Assembly: GCF_030272615.1 (NCBI RefSeq)
Contig: NC_081409.1
Coordinates: 23,022,406 to 23,086,405 of the forward strand
Direction: 5' to 3'
Length of the DNA: 64,000 bases
From: Cryptomeria japonica
Taxonomy: Eukaryota; Streptophyta; Pinopsida; Cupressales; Cupressaceae
Shown: piece after piece, positions 47,915 through 64,000 of the stretch
Layout: every line of letters starts with the position of its first letter
How positions within the stretch are numbered: the first letter of the stretch is position 1
Made by a program: the position numbers and the translations under genes
Notes under the pieces: model-generated
Seen by the model: only the letters and a program-made list of their open reading frames with translations
What the model was told of the DNA's origin: nothing
Database searches by the model: none

Positions 47915-48698
47915 TGTAAAACAAGGTGAAGAAAGCTTGCAATATGAACTTTAAATGAATATTATTACAAATATGAAACTAAAGATAAACCTTTAACAAA
48001 GTGATTGCAGAATCAAAATAAAAAGAAAAAAATAACACACAAAACACCACATTTACGTGGAGAAACCCTTTCGAGAAAAAAACCTACCACAAAAAGAGAG
48101 GCAAGTATATTACTAATCAAGTGACGATTACAATAGCAATAAACTTCTCTTGGAGGCCTCTGTAAAATCTTGCAACACTTTGTTATACTGGAAAATGGAC
48201 AAGAGTGAATGAATAAATCTAGCTCCAAACTCCAATTTATAGGGATTTGTGAGGATGAATACCACCAAGGTATCACCAATCAGTAGGCTACAAAACCACC
48301 TAGAAAAAATCACATGTATCTCCTTGAAATGAGTCAAAAACACCCAAAAATAGCTTCTTGTAGATGCTCTTATATTTGTCATAAGGCATCTCTCATGCAT
48401 GGGCACCTGCATAAGGATTCTGTCATAAATATCAATAATGATTGTCATAACAATCATAGATGCTCTTACAACCCCTTACAAGTGTCCAAACACCTCAAAC
48501 TAGAAGCTTCCAAAAGGTGTCACCTAGCTATTTTGTCCTTTTCCCCGAAGATAAACGATAAAAGTAACTTTGCCTTTATATGGTCTCTTTCACAACCATT
48601 GGTTAAACAGTTTAACCTCTTATGGGTAAATTACAAAAGATATTAGGAAAATAATAAATTAAAGGATTTACAAGGTTGATGACACCTAAATCCTAACA
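47915..48698 (-). repeat. Copia-A 5' LTR
   Basis: 784 bp on the minus strand, starting TGTTAGGATTTAGGTGTC at 48698 and ending TTGTTTTACA at 47915, directly before leader and PBS. Its 3' LTR is not in the window, because the element is cut at 19247. The ORFs on both strands here are not supported as genes. Confidence 0.85.
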
Positions 48699-49029
48699 TT
48701 TAAAAGCATACCAAATTTGAATATATTTGGAGGAGATCCTAGGTCAATCCCCTAAAAGAATTATATGCCAAAAAAAGGCTTAAGCCTAATAGGCTTGAAA
48801 AAATCACGAATCCAAGTCTAGGTACCTTAAGCTTTGGAACAAAACCAAAAGTTATGCTTAAGAAATTCTTTTGACCATAAAAGGACACCCATATCCAAAG
48901 TAGGTTTACCTAGAACCAACATAAAGGGCTCAAAAAAGAATACAGTAACAAAAAAAAAGAGCAAACGTCAACTCAAGAATAGTTGATCATATGGTGTAAA
49001 ATTTGTGTTGCCAAATTGTTAATGGAAAT
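48699..49029. other. Intergenic sequence without recognised features
   Basis: AT-rich sequence between the end of Copia-A and a repeat array. No ORF, TIR or other element was recognised. If Copia-A made a target duplication, TTTAA (48699-48703) is its right copy; the left one is outside the window. Confidence 0.5.
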
Positions 49030-49998
49030 TACAAAAGTCATCTTTAGGCACCATAGACATGTAAAAATAAAAGCCAAGAATAACTTTTGCGAGGCTTGTG
49101 ATATTTTTAACATCATAGCAATGAAGTTTTAACTAGTTTGTTCCCTCCATGTGATCACATAACTTAAGTTTTTGAGAATGTGATTGCAAAAACCTTTTAA
49201 TAAAAAGACCCACCTAACTAAATTAAACATTATAAACAACAATTGATGAGAGAGACATAAATTAGCTAAAAAGTGAGAGATTTGAATGTCATTTACATTT
49301 GTGGTACAAAAGTCAAGAATAACTTGTGTGAGGCTTGAATTTTTTTCTACATCATAACTATGAAGTTATAACTAGCTTGCTCCCTTTATATGACCATATA
49401 ACTTAAGAGTTTGAGAATGTGATTATAAAAACTTTTAAATGAAAAGGCTTACCTAATTAAATTAAACATTAAAAAGGGCAATTGATGAAAGAGACAAAAA
49501 TTAATTAAAAACCAAGAGATTCCAATATCATTCACTTTTGTGAAATGAAAATCAAGAATAACTTTTAGAAAATTTGTATTTTTTTTTTTAACATTATAAC
49601 TGTAAAGTTTTAACTTGTTCCTCTAACAATCATATAACTTAAAAAAGTAGAGGGTTCTATTGTAAAAACTTTTAAATGAAAAGACCTATCTAATCAAATT
49701 AATTATTAGAAAAAACAATTAATAAAAGAAATAAAAATTAATTAAAAACCAAGAAATTCAATATCATTTATCTTTGTAAAACAAAAATAAAGAATATGTT
49801 TTAAGAAAGAAATTTATAATATTTTTTTAACAATAACTATGAAGTTTTAACATGCTATTTATAGAATTATATTCAAAATTCTATTCTGATTATAAAAACT
49901 TTTAAATGAAAAGACCAACCTAACTAAATTAATAAACATGAGGAAAATCAATTAACAAGAGAGACAGAAACTAGTTAAAGAGAGATTCCAATGTCGTA
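49030..49998. repeat. Four diverged ~239-bp tandem repeats upstream of the host gene
   Basis: Landmark AAGAATAACTTTTG recurs near 49076, 49315, 49554 and 49789 (spacing 239, 239, ~236). It is followed in each unit by a GAAGTTTTAAC-type motif, an ATATAACTTAA motif and AAAACTTTTAAATGAAAAGAC. A partial fifth copy ends at GAGATTCCAATGTCG. Divergence is high, so the array is old. It ends about 155 bp before the start codon at 50153. Confidence 0.8.
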
Positions 49999-50152
49999 TA
50001 CGCCCAGGGAACGTGCTTTGACGGAATTTGGATGACATCTATTTTAAAATATGAACTCTTTATGCTTTCTCCTTGTGCAATGATTCTAAACTTTTGAGCG
50101 TCTACTAGCATAGCATAATAGCATAGCAAAGCAAAGCAGAGAGTAGGGCAAA
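49999..50152 (+). promoter_or_regulatory. Probable core promoter and 5' UTR of the DUF92 gene
   Basis: The 154 bp between the repeat array and the ATG include an AT-rich TATA-like stretch (ATTTTAAAATATGAAC, about 50041-50056) and a simple-sequence leader of AGCATAGCA/AAGCAAAGC repeats just before the ATG. The transcription start cannot be placed. Confidence 0.4.
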
Positions 50153-56229
<6,077 letters not shown>

Positions 56230-56328
56230 GTATGATCATATTCTGTACTGTAAATACTAAATAGTTGAAGTTCAAACGGTTATTTTTTATTTTCAGATGA
56301 AGATAATATTTAGTATGTTAGATATCTA

Positions 56329-56501
56329 TGTTAGGCCCAAGGGGGCAGAATATATAATATTATTATTGCATATAAATTGTACATTTCAAAGGACAATTTA
56401 CATTCAAATTTATAGGCAGGGAAAACAGTTTTACTGTCATAACCATCTAAACTGAAAATAAATTACAAATATGTTAATCCATAATGATTAACTCATGAAC
56501 A
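56329..56501 (-). repeat. Small LTR of a copia remnant
   Basis: On the minus strand, 173 bp run from TGTTCATGAGTTAATC to CCTTGGGCCTAACA, just after a purine-rich GATTAGGGGAAGGA tract and a copia C-terminal coding remnant. That is the expected place of a 3' LTR. The 5' LTR was not found. Confidence 0.55.
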
Positions 56502-56640
56502 TCCTTCCCCTAATCGGATGGGGTTATCATGACACCAAGAAGTATTTTGAACTGCCCAAACGTCTCTTGGCCAAGCATTTTGGTGAGAATACCTGCTGGT
56601 TGATCTGAAGCTTCTTTAAAAAGCCTGTTAATGTGACAGG
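56502..56640 (-). pseudogene. Copia polyprotein C-terminus remnant
   Basis: Minus-strand reading gives PAGILTKMLGQETFGQFKIL and then LGV, the end of a Ty1/copia RNase H polyprotein (compare IADIFTNPLPKDTFEYLRSK in Copia-C). Upstream sequence is not recognisable. It lies in intron 3 of the host gene. Confidence 0.65.
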
Positions 56641-56662
56641 TCTTAAATTTGTTTGAACTAAA

Positions 56663-56815
56663 TTTGTTATCTTGGCAAGGTTCAAATTTTGATACCGATC
56701 TTGTTGCTTTGGTAGGTCTCAAATTATGATAATGAGCTTGTTGCTTTGACAGGTCCCAAATTTTGATAATGAGCCTGTTTGCTTTCACAATTCTCAATTT
56801 TGGACTTGTTTTATC
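56663..56815. repeat. ~37-bp tandem repeat
   Basis: About four diverged copies of TTGTTGCTTTGRYAGGTCYC and AAATTTTGATAATGAGC lie directly beside the copia remnant. Confidence 0.7.
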
Positions 56816-58140
56816 TATGTTGAATCTGCATTATCCAATCATGAATGCAGCCACTCTATTTCCAATGCTATTATTTGAAAAAAATGACCAAACTTTAGTG
56901 GCTGATATAAGTAGTCATTAAGTATCAATCTAGGAGAACGTTGCATTGTCATTGAAAATGTTAATTTTAATGATCAGATTAGGAGAATGCAGATAGAAGA
57001 TAATTAAATCAAATTTGTACAGCATGTTGAATACAATTTGGCCAACACACAGCCAGTTATAAGGCCACTAACAAGGCCGATCTGCAATCGTAGGAACAGT
57101 GCCGATTGATACTCTGTATTTACTGCCTTGATGAAGGTATAGAACTCGCCTAAGTCTGAATGCAAAGTGGAGGAGAGCAATTCGATTTGTGTCTATTCGA
57201 TGTGTAGTGAATGTTCTTCAAACTGCTGTAGATATGTATTCGATCTGCTGAAGGTGTATACGGACTGCTGTAGATGTTTCGATCATCATGGAGAGAGGGA
57301 ACCGATCTATGTATATACCCATCCCTGGGTGACTCTTCACCAAGGGTCGGTTCTATTCCAAGCAACACATTTTCCACCAAGGATCGGCTCCACTCCAAGC
57401 AACATGACTTTCACCAAGGGTGGCGGGCTTTAACAAATAGTTACGATTTATTGACAAAATGTTTTATTTAAATCACTAATATAAATATGCAAAGCCGATA
57501 GGCTAATTGCATATTTTGGTCATAGTCGGCTAAGGAGATTCCTGCCGCTATACTCAACAAGAGGGGATGTATTCACACAATGCCCCATTGCAAATGGGGA
57601 CCCCTACTTTTTGCTTTCTAGGGTTAGTTTTCTTGGCTTAGTCTTTTAGGTTCGTGCTATTAATCTTTGCATTGGGGAGTTGCCAGAGAGCCCATTGGGA
57701 TTGAATGGTTTCTTGAGTTGAGATGAATCAGTAGGTGGTCTCGATCAGGGTCTCTTTGAAGGCCTTCTCTAGGTCAGGCCTTGCTCTAGTTTTGGGGTCA
57801 TGCCTTGATTGAGTTTGGGAGAGTCTTTGCATTATGTCTAGAACTTGAATGTAAATCTTAGTGTGGTCCTAGAAGTTTGAGTTAGAGTCAGTCAAGGATA
57901 TGAATGAAGATGAAAGTTGTTGTCAAGAGCCCCCTTTTGGGTCTAAGTTGGTCATGAGTAAAGCGAGAATCAAGTCCAACTACGAGGGATGGAGGCAAAT
58001 GAATCAAATCCTCTAGAGCCCTATCCATTATCTTCAAAGTACGCTTAAATTCTTGCTTCAAGCCCTTGACCCAGGCGAAGTTGACCTAAGCATGCTTTTG
58101 AAATATGTTTGAATGATTGTCAATGAGGAACTTAGAGGTT
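56816..58140. other. Intron 3 sequence, partly repetitive
   Basis: No gene recognised. 57332-57425 contains a ~39-bp repeat (CACCAAGGGTCGG...TCCAAGCAACA, about 2.5 copies). A TGTATTCACACAATG stretch at 57568, after AAGAGGGGA, could be an LTR start, but no matching end or TSD was found. Short ORFs at 57150-57471 follow the repeat and are not supported. Confidence 0.45.
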
Positions 58141-60950
58141 AAGAACCAAGTTCGCTTTGGTACGTTCCAAAGGTACAAGAGCGACTTTCTTGGTAGAGAA
58201 TTTTTGTCCTCATTTGGATAGGAGACTTCATCCTAGAGCCTTGTTTGATACCAATTCCATTCATTTACCCTTCAAGGAGCAAAGAACATGAAGCTTGAGT
58301 GTGAAAACTTGGAGGAAAGTGGAAAATTTGAGCTAGATTGTGAATTTTGCTCCTGACCCTTCCAGAGGTATAGGAGCGACATCTTCCTAGGCTCCTTTTG
58401 CTCTCCTAATTTGGATGAAATCTCACTTTCAAGGTTTGAATTGGAAGGAGATCAACCTAAGCGCACCTTTGAGTATGAATTAGAGCCACCCTAGACTTGA
58501 GAGTTTGAGAGGAAATTGGGGAATTTAACAGCAAGCATGAATTTCGCTCCCGACCCTTCCAAAGGTACAAGGGCGAACTCTCCTAAAAACCTCCCTTCTT
58601 CCCTCTAATTTGGATCAATTTGGTGTTCTTAAGCTTTGATTGAAGAGAGGATGATTTGTTCATGCCTTTGAAGTATATTTAAAACAAGTTAAAGGATGAA
58701 CCATGGAGGATTTGAGCTTTGAAGCAAAATTTGCTCCTAACCCTTCCAAGGGTACGAGAGCAAATTCCTTAGAATCACCTATTTGCTCCTAGCTTGGATT
58801 GAGATCTTTGTTCCTATGGCATGATTGGAAGAGAAGTTGATTTGTACGTGCGTTGGAAGTAAATTGCAGCATGATAGAATGAGGAAAATGAGAGGAATTT
58901 GAGCCCTAAAGCCAAATTCGCTCCCGACCCTTCCAAGGGTTCAGGAGCGAATTCCTTAAAATCCTCTTTTATGCCTAAGTTTAGACCACAAACCTTGATG
59001 CCATGGCATGAGTGAGCAAGGAAAGCAATACTAATGCCTTGAGAATGAATTGAAACCTAGTTGAATGCGCTTGAACCTTGAAAAGATTGAGAATTTGAGC
59101 TTAAAGGTCAAATTCGCTCCTGACCCTTCCAATGGGACAGGAGCGAATTCTCCTAGAAACACTCTCTAGGTCTTAGCTTGGACCACTACCCTTGCTTCCC
59201 AATCATGATTGAGGAGAGGATGATCTATCTAGGCCTTGTGAATGAGTTGAAACAAGTTTGAATATCAAAACACGAGGAATTTGAGCCAAGAAGCAAAAAT
59301 CACTCCTGACCCTTTTAAAGGTACAGGAACGAACTTTCTAAGTATCTTGTACCTCTCAAAGGTACCTAAGCGAGATTGTCAAGAGGTGCTTTTGATCCAA
59401 CGTTTTGAACAAGGCGCCCCCCTAAGGTGATTTGTTAGCATGTTCTAAGGCCCAGGCAATGTGAGTGAAGGTAAAGTTTGATCATTTGATAAATATTCAA
59501 GCCTAATACTCCTAATTCGCTCCTGACCCTTCCAAGGGTACAGGAGCGAAATCCTTGGAAAAGCCTAATTTCTCATCAAAAGCATTGAATGGACATCGCT
59601 TTGAGCAATAATGGAAGCTAATCCACTTGATTATGATGGAAGAAGTATTCAAAACTTGAGTTCAAAGTGAAGTAATAAAGAATGGTGAACAAATTGAATG
59701 GAAGGAAGCATTTCGCTCCTGACCCTCTCTAAGGTACATAAGCGGAATCCTCAAAAGGCCTTAATTACTCACTCAAACAATTAAATGGATCCTATCATGA
59801 GCTAGGTTGAAGGCAAACAAACTTGATCAAGGTGGAAGAGGGACCCAAAAGCTAAGTATAAGAGCAAAGTTGAAGGAATATGAAGTGTTTGAATCAAAAA
59901 GAAGAATTTCGCTCCTGATCCTTCCAAAGGTACAAGAGCGAAATCCTTGAAGGGACCCCTCATTTCGCTAAGGTACTAAAAGGATCTTGTTTTGAGCAAT
60001 GTTAAAGTGCAAATTGATTTGAGTGCGATGAGGAGTGAAGTGAAAAATCAAGTCTAAGATAAAGCTAAGTGAAAAGAAGTATGAATTGAGCCTAAAGGAG
60101 CAAATTCACTCCTGACCCTTCCAAAGGGTCTAGAGCGAACTTCTTCAAGAGACCTTGTACCTTGCTCAAATCCTTGAACCAACCTATTCCTAAGCAATTT
60201 TAAAGGCAAATGACTTGATTTTGATGAGGAAAAGGTTGAGAGATGAAGTTCTATGAAGGAAGAATTGAGCAAAATGCCAAATTCGCTGCTGACCCTTCCA
60301 AAGGGTCCAGTGCGAATTTTCTTAGAGGGTCATGTACCTTCCAAAGGTACCCAAGCGAAATCTCTTCTAGGCCTTCCTGGGGGTCAAAATGATGATATCT
60401 TCATATGAAAGAATTGGAATCTAAGACTAAAATGATGAAAAGAAGGCAATAAGTGAATTTAGCTAGTAAAGAAGTTATTTCGCTCATGTACCTCTCAAAG
60501 GGTCCAAAGCGAATTCCTCGAGGTTTGTACCTTGCCCAAGGTCCAAAGCGAAATCCTTCTTTTAGGCCTTTTTGGGGGTTGAATAAATGATGTCTTCAGG
60601 AGAGAGGGATTGAAAGGTGAAGATCAATGCAAATTGAAGTAAGATGAGAGTATGAATTGAGCCAAGAGGCTAATTCGCTCATGTACCTCTCAGTCTCAGA
60701 GGGACAAGAGCGAATTACACTAGGGGTCATGTACCTTCCAAGGGTACACAAGCAAATTTGCCAAGAGTTGCTCCTTGACCCCAAAATTTGAGAAAGGAAA
60801 CCTTTAAGATGCTTTCTTAGCATGCCTCAAGGCTAGAGCAACGTGGATAAAGGTAAAGTGAGAGCGTTTGATTCAAGTCCAAGCCTAACCCTCTAATTGG
60901 CTCATGTCCCTTCCAAAGGTAAAACAGTGAATTGTTTACTAAAGTGTGCC
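58060..60950. repeat. ~195-bp tandem array, each unit with a 35-nt hairpin
   Basis: Fifteen units. The hairpins lie near 58151, 58345, 58543, 58730, 58917, 59113, 59299, 59516, 59711, 59908, 60105, 60282, 60478, 60673 and 60897. The clearest (59516-59550) has arms TTCGCTCCTG and CAGGAGCGAA, plus inner arms ACCCTT and AAGGGT around CC, with a single unpaired A. Spacers of ~160 bp diverge more than the hairpin. Secondary GTACCTT...AAGGTAC palindromes lie ~45 bp after some hairpins (near 59347, 60333, 60727). No ORF runs through it. It lies in intron 3 on the host gene's plus strand. Confidence 0.85.
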
Positions 60951-62662
60951 CTTTCCTCCCAACTTGAAGCAAAATTGATTTAAACGGCCTCTTGTTGATG
61001 GTTTGAAGGGAGAAATGCCATGTTAGAATGAATATATCATGTGTACTTAATCATCTTTTGATTGTTTTGCAGATCAAGAAGGCCAGGATAAAGGAAGAAT
61101 GGACATAGACAAACCAGGACGCCATTAGGAAGCTTCATCATCCTCAAGGGCACCTTAAGCGCATAAAAGAAGACTCAAAGTGCTACTAAGATCAAGGGAC
61201 TTCAAGTTTTAAGAGCTATTCTCAAGGAGATCACAGGACATCAGGAAAAAGATCATACAAACATTTCAAAGAGAGATATGCTACCAGAGAAGAACGAAAG
61301 ACTTGACAGTGAAGAAGCCTCATCAAACACAAGAGAGTCAAGGAGAGGTACACTATTACATCAAGGAGGATCAGCCAAGGTCATGGCCAAGGTACGTTGA
61401 ACAAGATCAAAGAAGCAAATAGTTCCAGAAGAGTTAATCAAAGTTAGCTTCTCATCATCACCACATTGAGTATCAAAAGAGATACAACATTCCTTGATTA
61501 AGCAAGTGTAGGATAAGGTGGCATCCCAATCACTATTCCTCCAATCAGAAGGCTCCACATCAGCATGTCCAGATTCGATGAACCACGCCTACACATGGAG
61601 ACACAAACTCCACTGTACCTACCCTTGTTTCCTATTGGTTCACAAACATTGAATGTAATTTTCTCATTGGCTAAAGGAGTTTGTTGTAACAAATGCTAAT
61701 TAGGGTTTTCATCTTGTAATCCTAACCATTGATTGTAAATCAATCTGAGCCATTGAAATGTAAAGAGCTCTTTATATAAAGCTCTGGCTCTTCATTTGTA
61801 AGGGGTTAATAGTGAATAGTTTGTGAATAGGATAGAATAATAGAAGCTTAGATAGTAATTAGAATAGAGTAGGAAGAGAAGGCAAGAAATTGTTGCCTTG
61901 GTTGTAAAAGACTCCATTTTTATTGACGATATAGTGAAATATGTCGTTTCTTTGCAATGTGCATGGTTTCTTGTTGAATCTTCATATTAGATGGTAAATG
62001 ATTAGATTGAATGGAGAAAGTTGTTGAATGCACTCGTGTGGAATCTGCCTAGTCCATACCACTAGCCTCTTACTGATTGTAAGCGCGCCCTGCGTGGTCA
62101 ACTGGCATTGAATGAGCTTAACTTCAAATTGTTATGCATCCATTGTTTATGCATTAACTTGAATGGTGATCAGTGTTTGATGGTGATGATTTGATCATCT
62201 TCAAAATTTCCTTAGAAGATTGCACTGAGCTGGTGTTGAATTGTTCAGTTTGATGGTGAGACCTAGCCCAGTAGGACTCCACCTAGTCATTCATATATCT
62301 TCTTGCATTCTAGTTCTTAGAGTAGATTTCCTGAACCCTCAATCTTTTGCTCTTTTTTTATCTCCCAGCTAGTAGATAGGACTCAAGTTCCAACATATCA
62401 AAGCATTTAGGCAATCGAATGTAAGTCCCCTTGTGATTCCAGCATAATCACATCACACCAACAAAGTTTATCCACACGTAGAGACCCTACATACCAGAAC
62501 CTTGGAGTTATTTCGATTGATCCTTAGGCAAATCTTCATCATACGAATAACTTTGTTTAAGAGAGGATAAGATACCTTGGTATTTTATTTTGTGTTCACA
62601 TGTGCATAAAAAACACATCAACAGGTAGGAATCCTTCTTGATAACTATGTCATAGACTGACA
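60951..62662. other. Intron 3 sequence with an LTR-promoter-like segment
   Basis: No ORF of note. A strong TATA box (TTTATATAAAGC, from 61771) lies in a partly palindromic GAGCTCTTTATATAAAGCTC context, preceded by CCTATTGGTTCAC and CATTGGCTAAAG (CCAAT-like). This looks like the promoter of an unidentified LTR element that may also own the hairpin array. Element ends could not be fixed. Confidence 0.45.
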
Positions 62663-62990
62663 TTCACCATGGCTACTCCCAGAGGGTGAAACGGAGTTCA
62701 TCACGGAGGCACTCAACGTGATGACATCCTTCATGGCTACTCCCATGTATGAAAATGTACACAAGTGTTCATCATGGAGTCACTCAACGTGATGTCGTCA
62801 TCTCATCATGACGTTCACCATAGCTACTCCCAGAGGTTGAATAAACACAAGTGCTAAGTCATGGAGTCTCTCAACATGACATCCACCATGGCTACTCCCA
62901 GAGGGTGGATAACAAAAGTGCTAAGTCATGGAGTCTCTCAACATGACATCCACCATGGCTACTCCCAGAGGGTGGAACCAGGGCTTTCAC
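62663..62990. repeat. ~66-bp minisatellite
   Basis: Five units marked by CACCATGGCTACTCCCAGAG near 62666, 62730, 62819, 62887 and 62953. Spacing is about 65, 88, 67 and 66 bp. The last two are nearly identical (GTGCTAAGTCATGGAGTCTC shared). A second two-copy repeat (AGAGAAGAATGCATTAA) follows up to 63080. Confidence 0.85.
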
Positions 62991-63127
62991 CTCAAATTTC
63001 TCTCTCATAGAGAAGAATGCATTAACAAGGGCTTGCACCTCAAACTTCCCTCACAGAGAAGAATGCATTAAGGTACATCTCATGAAATCATTGATGTTGA
63101 GACTCCCTCTCAACAAGGGCTTCATTC

Positions 63128-64000
63128 TGTTGGCATTTGTGGCATTTTGCATATAGATTGCATTAATGATATGTTGTCATTGATGTCAATTGAACCGGTA
63201 ATGGTATTTATGTTATTGTTGATATAGTTGTTTTTGATATTGGCTAGTAACCGGTAAGAAGAGATTTGTGGAAGATGTTGTAAACCGGTATGTTAAGTTT
63301 GTGGGTTGAATCGGTAAACCGGTGTAAAGGGTTAAACCTTTCTATGCAATGTAACCGGTAAACCCTATCAATTGTTAAACCCTAACCGATCAAGTTTGTT
63401 GGTTTATTATTTGATGAGCGGTAATGATGGAGACACGTGTGATCATTGTACGAGGATAAGTTCAAATTGTTCTGGCGTGTTTGTTTATTGTCTAGAGAAG
63501 GAGCAAAGTGGATTGCATCTAATGCACAACGCATGATGAGTTACAAAGTTTGATGGAGCGGTGATCATGGAGCAGTTGGAATTTTCTTGAAGAATGTGAA
63601 GAGATTGTTATGATTTCTAACGGTCAAGATTGTACCGACTTGTTTGTAATCTCGATGATGAGAATTAGGTTTTTGTTGTGTTACCGACCTAATTGATTTG
63701 TATTTAAGGTCGATGAAGTTGCTTGTAAAAGTTGTTGGCAAGATTGGCATAAACTTGTTGAGTGTGTAGTTGCCTAACCGGTGAATGGATTTGCACTTTG
63801 AGTAAGGCAGATTGAAGCTTAAAAGGATCTGATCAAGCAAATGTAGTGCTATTCAGACAGATCAAGAAAACCTGTTGTTTTCTAACAATTACAGCAGAAG
63901 TGAAATCCCTTAACCAGGTAAGCTCTAACAAGCTTGGTTACTTATCCTCTAACAAGGTGGTCCATTAGCTTGGATTCCTAAATTCTCCAGCGAGGTTACT
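63128..64000 (+). mobile_element. Copia-type LTR, left part, running off the window
   Basis: It begins TGTTGGCATTTGTGGC and carries GATGTCAATTG, many CCGGTAA motifs and, near the right edge, AAATCCCTTAACCAGGTAAG. That is the same layout as the Copia-C LTR (TGTTGGCA start, CTAGTCGGTAAACC repeats, AAATCCCTTAACCGGGTCAC near its end). It is a diverged member of the same LTR family. The element body would lie beyond 64000. Confidence 0.7.

Noticed and set aside
48128-48646. Overlapping ~110-aa ORFs on both strands
   Set aside because: They lie within or at the edge of the Copia-A LTR and have no domains.
58060-60950. CRISPR-like array
   Set aside because: Repeats with regular spacing exist, but units are ~195 bp, diverged and in a plant intron, with no cas genes.
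57568-62622. A single 5-kb LTR (TGTATTCACAC to CATCAACA) holding the hairpin array
   Set aside because: The ends are plausible, but no TSD, PBS or partner LTR was found.
56230-64000. A fourth exon of the PGR-like gene
   Set aside because: No stretch encoding the expected continuation after ITTFK with splice sites was seen; it is probably beyond the window.

Overview
This window is a piece of a large, transposon-filled plant nuclear genome, most likely a gymnosperm (conifer type). The evidence is a DUF92/TMEM19-type host gene with very long introns, several layers of nested LTR retrotransposons, tRNA-iMet-like primer sites and low GC content. The species cannot be named from the sequence, and a large angiosperm genome is not excluded. 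No bacterial genes, rRNA, tRNA or CRISPR arrays were seen.

Layout. Positions 1-811 are LTR-like sequence on the minus strand. Positions 812-19099 are one complete but decayed Ty3/gypsy chromovirus (Chromo-1) with TSD CTAAG. Its 5' LTR carries a 2.1-kb inverted duplication of itself. Its gag-pol ORF is cut between protease and RT by a young 7.8-kb element, 6119-13887 (TSD GTAAC). That element has LTRs and a long Gag/protease-like ORF but no RT or integrase, so it is a non-autonomous, TR-GAG-like element. Chromo-1 lies in an LTR-like fragment (minus) that starts at 19246, inside the integrase of an older Ty1/copia element on the minus strand (Copia-A). Copia-A is preserved as 19247-20609 and 47694-48698; its 5' LTR is 47915-48698.

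The gag of Copia-A is split by a second chromovirus-like Ty3/gypsy element (Gypsy-B, 20610-47693). Gypsy-B in turn holds four later insertions: a 2.46-kb solo LTR in gag (24248-26711, TSD GGCAG); five tandem ~1-kb units with terminal inverted repeats in RT (27843-32768); a 1.6-kb solo LTR in RNase H (33302-34909, TSD GTGTA); and a complete Ty1/copia element in its 3' LTR (Copia-C, 39232-47108, TSD GATGG). All pol reading frames are broken, and two integrases have lost the catalytic glutamate.

The only recognised host gene starts at 50153 (+). Three exons (50153-50298, 50372-50485, 56007-56229) encode the first 161 residues of a multi-pass membrane protein of the DUF92 family, like plant PGR and animal TMEM19. 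The rest lies beyond the window, because intron 3 runs past 64000. A 4-copy ~239-bp repeat lies just upstream of the gene. Intron 2 holds a recent 418-bp tandem duplication and an old relative of the TIR unit carrying a SINE-like insert. Intron 3 holds a copia remnant, a 15-copy ~195-bp array in which each unit has a 35-nt hairpin, a 66-bp minisatellite and the start of another copia-type LTR.

Most striking signals: the hairpin array at 58151-60933, the inverted-duplicate LTR at 1208-4672, the tandem TIR array at 27843-32768, and stop codons that mostly look like CG- and CHG-context cytosine deamination.
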